Shown here: positions 27,831-34,407 of the stretch, one piece after another
Layout of the letters: each line of letters starts with the position of its first letter
How positions within the stretch are numbered: position 1 is the stretch's first letter
Assembly: GCF_013377885.1 (NCBI RefSeq)
Contig: NZ_JABKAU010000010.1
Coordinates: 1 to 64,000, forward strand
Reading direction: 5' to 3'
Source: Hymenobacter lapidiphilus
Lineage (GTDB): Bacteria > Bacteroidota > Bacteroidia > Cytophagales > Hymenobacteraceae
Length of the DNA stretch: 64,000 nucleotides
Translations under genes and position numbers: made by a program
Notes under the pieces: model-generated
The model's input: only the letters and a program-made list of their open reading frames with translations
Databases searched by the model: none
What the model was told of the DNA's origin: nothing

Positions 27831-30357
27831 AAAGCCCGTTCTGCTTTTTGGTGCCGCGCACGGCCTGGGCTTCAAGCGGGTTTTCGGGCCAGTAGTGCTT
27901 GGGGTAGCGGCCGCGTAGGTCCTTGCGCACCTCGAAGTAAGAGCTGGTCCAGAAGCTGCGCAGGTCGCGCGTAACCTGGGCGGGGCGGTAGCCGGGCGAG
28001 AGCAGGTGCAGCGTGAGCGGCACCCGGCCGCCGCCTACCGTGGGCGTATCGAGCAGGCCGAACACTTCCTGCAGGCGCACTGCCAGTACCGGTGTTTCGG
28101 GCACTGTATAATCGAGGCGGATGCGTGAGCCGGTGGGCACTTCGAGGTGGGTAGGGGCGAGGCGGTCCAGCTCCTGGCGCTGGCTCCAGCCGTCCGGCAG
28201 CCGCCCCAGCAGTGCCTCGTGGAAGTCAATCCGGCCCAGTTCAGCCATGGACTTCACGCCTGTCAGGTAAGGGCCCAGCCAGTCGTCAAGTTCCGCCAGC
28301 AGTACTTCATCCGACACTTCGGGCCAGGTTGAGGGGAAATGATGGTGCATAAAGGCCAGCCGCTCGCGTAGCTGGGTGGCGGCCTCGCTCCAGGGCAAGC
28401 CGGCAATGCCGCCTGCCTGCACGGCCTCCAGCAAAGCCGCGGCCACCAGCGCCGGGTCGGGGTTGGGCAGGTTGATATCGGACAGCATCAGGGCCCCGAG
28501 GCGGCGCAGGCGGCGGGCCGTTACGCGGCCGGCGGCTTCGTCCCAGCGCACTTCGTCGCGGGTTTCAATCTGCTGTGCGAAATGCTCTTCCAGCTCGGCC
28601 CGGCTCAGGGGGGCGGCCAGGCTAGCGCGGGGCTGGGCGGTGTATCCATCGAGACTGGCCACGGCAAAAAACTGGTCCTGCTGCCCGAAATGCTCGGCTG
28701 GCAATGTGGCCCGCTGGCCGCTGCGCAGCCGTACCCGTTCGGGTGTTTCGCGCTGGGCCAGGCGGTCGGGGTAAGCCAGGGCGGCCAGCAGCCCGGCCGC
28801 GTCGGGCTCAATTTCGCCTTTGGCTCCGGCCCGCTGGCGGAGCACGGCCGCCGCCTCGCGCACCCGGCGCAGGCCGGCCGCATCGGGCAACAGGCCGGGC
28901 AGCGGGGCGCGGCCGGTGTGCAGGGCTTCGAGGCGCAGGCGTAGATCGGGCGGGCCGAACGAGCCGTCGGCGGGGCGCAGAATGTCGCGCTCGGTGAGCA
29001 AGGCGGCCAGCGCGCAGGCCGTGGCCCCGTGCCCGATTTGCTGACCCCGGGCTACCAGGTGCGCCAAGCGTGGGGCCAGTCCCAGCCGGGCCAGGGCGCG
29101 GCCGTGGGCAGTGGGTGGCCCGGCCGGCGTAACAGCCTCCAGCCGCACCAGCAGTTCGCGGGCCTGGGCCAGCGCCGGGGCCGGCGGCGTATCCAGCCAG
29201 CGCAAACTATCGGCCGCGTACGCGCCCCACAACGCCAGTTCCAGGGCCAGCGGGCTCAGGTCGGCAGTCAGGATTTCGGGCGGCAGGTGCTGCGGTAGCT
29301 CCCGGAATTCGGCTTCGGTCCAGAGGCGGTAGCAGGTGCCGGGGCCGAGGCGGCCGGCGCGGCCCCGGCGCTGGTCGGCGGCCGCCTGGCTGGCTGGCTC
29401 GGTGCCCAGTGTGGTGAGGCCGGTGCGCGGCTCGAAGCGCGGAATCCGGGCGAAGCCGCCATCCACCACGATGCTCACGCCCTCAATGGTGAGGCTGGTT
29501 TCGGCAATGCTGGTGGCCAGCACCACCTTGCGGCGGCCGGCCGGGGCGGGGCGCAGTGCGGCGTCCTGCTGTTCAGCGGGCAGCTCGCCGTGCAGCGTAT
29601 GGATGATAATATGGTCGGGCAGTGAGGCGAGCTTGGCGGCTACGCGGCGCTGGTCGGCCAGGCCGGGCAGAAACACGAGTACGTCGCCGGTGGGGTGGGC
29701 TTGCAGGGCCTCGCGCACGAGCACCGGCACGAGGTCTTGGAGCTTTTCGTGAGGGCGGCGCGAGGAGCTGGCGGCCCGCTGGGGGCTCAGGTAGTGGGTT
29801 TCAACCGGAAACATGCGGCCCAGGCTGCTCACGACTGGCGCGCCCAGCCAGCGGCCCAGCCGCTCGGCATCCAGCGTGGCCGACATGATCAGCAGGCGTA
29901 AATCGGGCCGCAAAACCTGCTGGGCATCGAGGGCCAGTGCTAGGCCGAGGTCGGCCTGCAGGCTGCGCTCGTGGAATTCGTCGAACAGCACGGCGGCCAC
30001 ACCTTCCAGAGAGGGGTCGTCTTGGAGCTGGCGTGTGAGGATGATTTCGGTGACGACTTCGATGCGGGTTCTCGCCGAAATCTTGCTTTCCAGCCGCATG
30101 CGGTAGCCGACGGTCTGGCCCACGGGCTCGCCCAGCAGCTGGGCCATGCGGGTGGCCGCCGCCCGCGCCGCCAGCCGCCGGGGCTCCAGCACGATTATTT
30201 TTTGGCCCGCGCACCAAGCCGCTTCCAGCAGCGCCAGCGGCACCAGCGTAGTTTTGCCCGCACCGGGCGGGGCCTGCAGCACGGCCACATGGTGGGTTTC
30301 GAGCGTGGCAAGCAGCTCGGGCAGGGCGGCGGTTATGGGCAGGTCGGGGAAGCGCAT
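27829..30357 (-). CDS. hrpB: ATP-dependent RNA helicase HrpB
   Basis: 842 residues, the normal length. DExH helicase with Walker A APPGAGKTTLVPLALLE (about residue 34), DEFHER box in AVLFDEFHERSLQADLG, SAT motif in LIMSATLDAERLGRWLG, and motif VI QRRGRAGRLGPGTCYRLW. The HA2/OB-like middle and the HrpB C-terminal domain (YTGVKSMAELGRIDFHEALL) follow. HrpB is a DEAH-box relative of fungal Prp proteins with poorly known cellular role. Its stop codon lies inside a heptamer array. Confidence 0.95.
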   Translation of the reverse strand: MRFPDLPITAALPELLATLETHHVAVLQAPPGAGKTTLVPLALLEAAWCAGQKIIVLEPRRLAARAAATRMAQLLGEPVGQTVGYRMRLESKISARTRIEVVTEIILTRQLQDDPSLEGVAAVLFDEFHERSLQADLGLALALDAQQVLRPDLRLLIMSATLDAERLGRWLGAPVVSSLGRMFPVETHYLSPQRAASSSRRPHEKLQDLVPVLVREALQAHPTGDVLVFLPGLADQRRVAAKLASLPDHIIIHTLHGELPAEQQDAALRPAPAGRRKVVLATSIAETSLTIEGVSIVVDGGFARIPRFEPRTGLTTLGTEPASQAAADQRRGRAGRLGPGTCYRLWTEAEFRELPQHLPPEILTADLSPLALELALWGAYAADSLRWLDTPPAPALAQARELLVRLEAVTPAGPPTAHGRALARLGLAPRLAHLVARGQQIGHGATACALAALLTERDILRPADGSFGPPDLRLRLEALHTGRAPLPGLLPDAAGLRRVREAAAVLRQRAGAKGEIEPDAAGLLAALAYPDRLAQRETPERVRLRSGQRATLPAEHFGQQDQFFAVASLDGYTAQPRASLAAPLSRAELEEHFAQQIETRDEVRWDEAAGRVTARRLRRLGALMLSDINLPNPDPALVAAALLEAVQAGGIAGLPWSEAATQLRERLAFMHHHFPSTWPEVSDEVLLAELDDWLGPYLTGVKSMAELGRIDFHEALLGRLPDGWSQRQELDRLAPTHLEVPTGSRIRLDYTVPETPVLAVRLQEVFGLLDTPTVGGGRVPLTLHLLSPGYRPAQVTRDLRSFWTSSYFEVRKDLRGRYPKHYWPENPLEAQAVRGTKKQNGL

Positions 30358-30415
30358 TTAGTTTGGTGCTGTTTGTCCTGGGCTGCGTAGATGGTTGATT
30401 ATAAGAATCAAAAAA

Positions 30416-30513
30416 GGCGGTTATGCTGAGCGCAGCCGAAGCATCTCTACCGCTGCTCTACAACATTCAACAAAGCGGTAGAGATGCTTTGGCTGCGCTC
30501 AGCATAACCGCCC
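30416..30513. repeat. Dispersed hairpin element, family A
   Basis: Arms at 30416-30455 and 30474-30513 (GGCGGTTATGCTGAGCGCAG onward) pair with one or two mismatches. The core GCTGAGCGCAGCCGAAGCAT is identical to that of the element at 5000-5152, but the outer flanks differ. Confidence 0.9.
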
Positions 30514-30534
30514 TATAACAACTGGTCACACTCC

Positions 30535-30858
30535 CTAATACAACGCCACCGAAGCATCCACGCGCCGGCTCCAGGCATCGATGCCGCCGCGCAGGTTCAG
30601 CAGGTTGGTGTGCTCGTGGCGGTGCTGCAGATAGGCCAGCGCCTGCATCGAGCGCACGCCGTGGTGGCAGATGAGCACCACCGGCCGGTCGTCGGGCACC
30701 TCGTCGGCGCGGGACGCCAGCTCGCCTAACGGAATCAAAATGCTGCCCTCGATGCGGCAGAAGGCGTACTCTTCGGGCTGGCGCACGTCGATGAGCTGGA
30801 GGTTTTCGCCGCTTTGCAGGCGGGCGTGCAGGGCTTCGGGCGTGAGTTCGGGCAGCAT
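30535..30858 (-). CDS. Rhodanese-like domain protein
   Basis: 107 residues from the ATG at 30858 (MLPELTPEALHARLQSGENL); the frame is open 31 codons further but the promoter of the divergent gene lies there. Single rhodanese domain with LQLIDVRQPEEYAFCRIEGS and the active-site loop VVLICHHGVRSMQALAYL, where Cys in CHHGVRS would carry sulfur. Single-domain rhodaneses transfer sulfane sulfur; partner unknown. It is divergent from pnuC. Confidence 0.9.
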   Translation of the reverse strand: MLPELTPEALHARLQSGENLQLIDVRQPEEYAFCRIEGSILIPLGELASRADEVPDDRPVVLICHHGVRSMQALAYLQHRHEHTNLLNLRGGIDAWSRRVDASVALY

Positions 30859-30909
30859 CAGGTAGGGGCTAAAAAGCGGTGTCAACCGTAAAATTACCCC
30901 GCCGCTGGT

Positions 30910-30917
30910 TAGCTTTG
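30910..30917 (+). promoter_or_regulatory. -7 box of the pnuC transcript
   Basis: TAGCTTTG, 48 bp before the TTG chosen as the pnuC start. If real, starts upstream of it (GTG at 30879) are excluded. Confidence 0.5.
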
Positions 30918-30965
30918 ACCAATCGGCCCGCACGGCGCCGGCGCACTTCATCTGCTGAAACCGAA

Positions 30966-31592
30966 TTGGAAGAACTGTTCAGACTCTGGACCGCCGCGGC
31001 CGGCAACGGCCCGCTCGAATGGGTGGCCGTCGTGACGGGCTTCGCCTGCGTGTGGCTGGCCGCTCGCGAATCGCTCTGGAATTTTCCGGTGGCCATTGTC
31101 AGCTGCGCGCTGTATGTGGTGGTGTACTCGGGGGCCACGCTGTACTCAGATGCCTTCCTGCAGGTGCTGTTTATCGGGCTGGCGGGGCTGGGCTGGTACC
31201 AGTGGCTGTATGGCGGGCGCAACCGCTCGGAGCTGCCCGTGACGCGCACGCCGGCCCGCGAGTGGGCGGGTTGTGCGGCTTTTGTGGCGGCCTATACGCT
31301 GGGCGTGGGCTACTACCTGCAGCACCACACCGATGCCGCGCTGCCCCACTGGGACGCCTTCACGACGGCCGGTAGCCTGGCCGGGCAGTTTCTGCTCATC
31401 CGCAAGCGCCTCGAAAACTGGCTTGTCTGGATGGTGGTTGATATCATCTACGTGCCCATTCTCTGGTATAAGCAGCTATACCCCACCAGCGCCCTATATG
31501 TGCTCTACCTCGGCCTGGCCGTGTATGGCTACCTGGAGTGGCGGCGGGCGCTGCGCCAGCACGCCATTCGCTCCGTTCCGCTTTCTACCTGA
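30966..31592 (+). CDS. pnuC: PnuC-family nicotinamide riboside transporter
   Basis: About 208 residues if begun at the TTG at 30966 (LEELFRLWTAAAGNGPLEW); a GTG at 30879 would add 29 basic residues and is less likely because a -7 box lies between. Seven or so membrane helices carry the PnuC hallmark NFPVAIVSCALYVVVYSGA and NWLVWMVVDIIYVPILWYKQ. PnuC proteins pass nicotinamide riboside, or thiamine in PnuT, by facilitated diffusion and depend on intracellular phosphorylation. The next gene is a NadR-type ribosylnicotinamide kinase, which favours nicotinamide riboside. Confidence 0.88.
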   Translation: MEELFRLWTAAAGNGPLEWVAVVTGFACVWLAARESLWNFPVAIVSCALYVVVYSGATLYSDAFLQVLFIGLAGLGWYQWLYGGRNRSELPVTRTPAREWAGCAAFVAAYTLGVGYYLQHHTDAALPHWDAFTTAGSLAGQFLLIRKRLENWLVWMVVDIIYVPILWYKQLYPTSALYVLYLGLAVYGYLEWRRALRQHAIRSVPLST

Positions 31593-31657
31593 CTTGCTAT
31601 GAAACAACCGCTCTACTTCCTGCCAGCCGATTTTCCGTTTCGCGGAGCAGCCCGCTG

Positions 31658-32212
31658 ATGCTGCGCGTTGCCCTCACCGGCCCCGAATCGACGGGCAAAA
31701 CCACCTTGAGCCGCCTGCTGGCCGTGCACTACCACACGGCCTGGGCCCCCGAGTACGCCCGCGCCTACCTCACCGGCCGCGCCCCGGGCTACACGCTTTC
31801 CGACCTCGAAGATATTGCCCGCGGCCAGCTGCTGGCTGAGGAGCAGGCCGTAGCCGAGGCCCTACGCCTGGGCCGGCCGCTGGTGTTCTGCGACACCGAT
31901 TTGCTGGTGATAAAAATATGGGCCGAGCACTCGTTCGGCTATTGCCCCGACTGGATTCTGCGCCGGATGGAGCAGCAGCAATATGGTCTGGTGCTGCTGC
32001 TGAACGTGGATTTGCCCTGGGAAGCCGACCCGTTGCGCGAGCATCCGCAGCACCGCAACCATTTTTATACCCTCTACCAGCGCGAACTCCGCGACCAACT
32101 GTCGAACTTTGCCGAAATCTGCGGCCCGCCCGCCCATCGTTTCGAGCAGGCCTGTTTCCACGTTGATGAGCTGCTTGGCCGTCAGCCCCGGCCCGACGAA
32201 GCGCCGGAGTAA
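31658..32212 (+). CDS. NadR-type ribosylnicotinamide kinase
   Basis: 184 residues from the ATG at 31658 (MLRVALTGPESTGKTTLSRL), 65 bp after pnuC. The Walker A GPESTGKTT, the WAPEYARAYL motif and the VFCDTDLLVIKIWAEHSFG stretch match the C-terminal kinase domain of NadR. The N-terminal NMN adenylyltransferase and DNA-binding domains of NadR are absent. It would phosphorylate nicotinamide riboside to NMN and so trap substrate brought in by PnuC. Confidence 0.87.
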   Translation: MLRVALTGPESTGKTTLSRLLAVHYHTAWAPEYARAYLTGRAPGYTLSDLEDIARGQLLAEEQAVAEALRLGRPLVFCDTDLLVIKIWAEHSFGYCPDWILRRMEQQQYGLVLLLNVDLPWEADPLREHPQHRNHFYTLYQRELRDQLSNFAEICGPPAHRFEQACFHVDELLGRQPRPDEAPE

Positions 32213-32316
32213 CTTTACGGGGCGGCTGCCGTTGTTTGCCCGGTAGCGGATCGGTTGGGGATGCTGGAATGATGAAATCGGCGCTATGCTTATCAGGGAA
32301 TAAAACAGGTATTGCC

Positions 32317-33195
32317 ATGATCCATACCCTCGAAAACGAGCACTGCCGCGTTCAGGTAAATACCCACGGGGCCGAGCTGATCAGCTTTGTGCGCCTGGAG
32401 GCGGCCGGCGAGCTGGAGTATATCTGGCAGGCCGACCCCGCCTACTGGGGCCGCCACGCGCCGGTGCTGTTTCCGGTGGTGGGCCGCTTGCCCGACAACC
32501 AGTACCGCCACCAGGGCCAGACCTACGAGCTGGGCCAGCACGGTTTCGCCCGCGACCGGGAGTTTGTGCTGCTGCACCGCAGCGAGTTCGAGCTGACGTT
32601 TGAGCTGCGCGACGATGCCGCCAGCCGGGTCGTGTATCCGTTTGGGTTTGCGCTGCGCATCAGCTACCGGCTGGCTGGCTCCACGCTCACGGTGGGCTGG
32701 GAGGTCGAAAACCCGGACTCTGCGGAACTGCTGTTCAGCATTGGGGCGCACCCGGCTTTCCGCTGCCCGCTGCTGCCCGGCGAAACGTTCGAGGACTACG
32801 AATTCGTTTTCGACCACCCCGTCAGCCTCGACCAGCACCTGCTGGAAAACGGCCTTTTTAGCGGCCGCACTACGCCGCTGTTGCGTCAGGAAACCGTGCT
32901 GCCACTTACCTACGCGCTATTTGCCCAAGATGCGCTGGTCTTTCAGCACTTCGATTTCACCAGTATCACGCTGCGCAGCCGGCGTTCGGGCCACAGCGTG
33001 CGGGCCCGTTTCGACGGCTTCCCGTATTTGGGCCTCTGGACGGCCGGCTCAGGTGCCGGGTTTGTCTGCATCGAGCCCTGGCACGGGCTGGCGGGCAGCG
33101 TGGGCGGCCCCGTCGAGCTGGCCGACAAGCAGGGCATGCTGCGCCTGAACGCCGGCCAGCAGTTTATCACTTCTTACAGTCTCACCGTTGCCTAA
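32317..33195 (+). CDS. Aldose 1-epimerase family protein (LacX-like)
   Basis: 292 residues from the ATG at 32317 (MIHTLENEHCRVQVNTHGAE). The galactose mutarotase fold is indicated by AYWGRHAPVLFPVVGRLPD, QHGFARDREF (catalytic-region His) and SIGAHPAFRCPL (second His), with YLGLWTAGSGAGFVCIEPWH near the end. The family interconverts sugar anomers or sugar phosphates; no sugar operon is adjacent to name a substrate. Its stop codon overlaps the TTG start of the next gene by eight bases, suggesting coupled translation. Confidence 0.88.
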   Translation: MIHTLENEHCRVQVNTHGAELISFVRLEAAGELEYIWQADPAYWGRHAPVLFPVVGRLPDNQYRHQGQTYELGQHGFARDREFVLLHRSEFELTFELRDDAASRVVYPFGFALRISYRLAGSTLTVGWEVENPDSAELLFSIGAHPAFRCPLLPGETFEDYEFVFDHPVSLDQHLLENGLFSGRTTPLLRQETVLPLTYALFAQDALVFQHFDFTSITLRSRRSGHSVRARFDGFPYLGLWTAGSGAGFVCIEPWHGLAGSVGGPVELADKQGMLRLNAGQQFITSYSLTVA

Positions 33196-33616
33196 TACCA
33201 CCACTTCCGATATCACCATCCGGGCCATTTCGGCGGCCGATACCTACGAGCTGCGCCATAAGGTGCTATGGCCCGGCGAACCAATGGCCTACATTAAGCT
33301 GGGCAACGACGAAGCCGGATTGCACTTCGGCGCCTTCCGCAACGGCAAACTGGTTTCGGTTGTCTCGCTGTTTATTGATGGCAGCGTGGCCCGGTTCCGC
33401 AAGTTTGCCACCCGGCCCGACTGTCAGGGCCAGGGTATCGGCTCGCAGCTGCTACGCCACGTTATCAACGAAGCACGGCGCCACGGCGCCCGCCGCCTGT
33501 GGTGCGACGCCCGCGCCCGCAACGAGGCTTTCTACCGCGCTTTCAAGTTGGAGCCCGAAGGCAACCGCATATACCGCGGCACCGAGCCGTATATTCTGAT
33601 GGCCAGGGACTTGTAG
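33188..33616 (+). CDS. GNAT-family acetyltransferase
   Basis: 142 residues from a TTG at 33188 that overlaps the end of the previous gene; no ATG or GTG gives a full domain. The GNAT core includes VARFRKFATRPDCQGQGIGS (acetyl-CoA loop Q/R-x-x-G-x-G/A) and WCDARARNEAFYRAFKLEP. Substrate unknown. It is probably translated by coupling with the epimerase-like gene. Confidence 0.85.
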   Translation: MPNTTTSDITIRAISAADTYELRHKVLWPGEPMAYIKLGNDEAGLHFGAFRNGKLVSVVSLFIDGSVARFRKFATRPDCQGQGIGSQLLRHVINEARRHGARRLWCDARARNEAFYRAFKLEPEGNRIYRGTEPYILMARDL

Positions 33617-33641
33617 TATAAGGGGGGGGTTGGAAGTCAAA

Positions 33642-33749
33642 AAAGCACGTCATTCAGAGCGAAGCGAAGAATCTCGCGTGAATCGTTACAACGGTTGTTG
33701 TTCAACGATTCACGCGAGATTCTTCGCTTCGCTCTGAATGACGTGCTTT
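33642..33749. repeat. Dispersed hairpin element, family B
   Basis: Arms at 33642-33688 and 33703-33749 are almost perfectly complementary over 47 nt. Core GAGCGAAGCGAAGAATCTCG plus an ATCGTT/AACGAT loop stem as in the element at 27688-27791. It separates two convergent genes. Confidence 0.92.
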
Positions 33750-33750
33750 C

Positions 33751-33778
33751 CTAATCCCTAATCCCTAATCCCTAATCA
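33751..33778. repeat. CTAATCC heptamer array encoding a C-terminus
   Basis: Four CTAATCC units (last one imperfect) directly after the hairpin. On the minus strand they encode the final residues and the TAG stop of the 77-aa gene. Confidence 0.9.
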
Positions 33779-33998
33779 CCGGGCGGCGGTTGTATTCGGG
33801 CTCCCAGTCGTTTATGGGGCGCGAGATGCCCGGGGGCAGGTCGAAATCGGGTAGCCCATCGTCGATAGGTTCGCCGCCGCCACTGTCGTCGTCGTTGCCG
33901 GGAGCCGGGGGCTGGCGCAGGCGACGGCTGGGCATCAGCAACACGAAAGCGGCGAAAATAAGCGCGGCAAGCATATACAGAAGGCTGGGAGCGGACAT
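33765..33998 (-). CDS. Small membrane-anchored hypothetical protein, 77 aa
   Basis: N-terminal helix (LLYMLAALIFAAFVLLM) followed by a short basic stretch and an acidic, Pro/Gly/Asp-rich tail (PAPGNDDDSGGGEPIDDGLP). The topology suggests an inner membrane protein with cytoplasmic or periplasmic disordered tail. The last residues (VIRD) and the stop codon are encoded by a CTAATCC array, so the C-terminus may vary between strains. I cannot assign a function. Confidence 0.55.
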   Translation of the reverse strand: MSAPSLLYMLAALIFAAFVLLMPSRRLRQPPAPGNDDDSGGGEPIDDGLPDFDLPPGISRPINDWEPEYNRRPVIRD

Positions 33999-34226
33999 GG
34001 CGCGGGAGGTTGAAGAGAGGCAGGTAGAGCTCCGGAACCGGACGAATTGTTTACTGCAACGGGCAGTGGCCCCGGCTTGTTTTTAGCGTGCCCGGGTTTT
34101 CGGCCGGGCTGCCGCAGCGGGCGGGGCGTATTTCTAAGATAACTGATTGTCAGTAGAAAACGAAGCCGCCCGCCTTTTTTGCATCGTTCGGCCGCGTCTG
34201 GCCCGCCGGAACCAGATTTAGTGGCG

Positions 34227-34234
34227 TACCTTCG
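34227..34234 (+). promoter_or_regulatory. -7 box upstream of the TPP riboswitch
   Basis: TACCTTCG, ten bases before the riboswitch begins, which fits transcription starting at or just before the aptamer. Confidence 0.55.
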
Positions 34235-34243
34235 CCGCACAGT

Positions 34244-34330
34244 TTAGGGGTGCCCCAAGCTACGCGAGTAGCAATAAGGCTGAGATCATACCCATTGAAC
34301 CTGATCCGGGTAATGCCGGCGAAGGGAACA
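34244..34330 (+). promoter_or_regulatory. TPP riboswitch (thi box)
   Basis: The aptamer shows the conserved parts of the THI element: TTAGGGGTGCCC at the P1/P2 start, GGCTGAGATCATACCCATT, GAACCTGATCCGGGTAATGC and CCGGCGAAGGGA closing P1. TPP binding in such elements stops expression. It controls the TonB-dependent receptor gene that begins at 34408, pointing to thiamine. Confidence 0.95.
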
Positions 34331-34349
34331 AACGATCCGCGAGCGAAAC

Positions 34350-34402
34350 ACCCACGGGGGCCGACCCCTGGCCCTGGGTACGTTCCACTTTTTCTATTTT
34401 TT
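34350..34402 (+). terminator. Candidate expression-platform terminator of the TPP riboswitch
   Basis: ACCCA(CGG)GGGCC / GGCCCTGGGT stem at 34350-34379 followed by a T-rich tract at 34389-34402. It would end transcription before the start codon when the aptamer is occupied. Confidence 0.6.
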
Positions 34403-34407
34403 CACTT

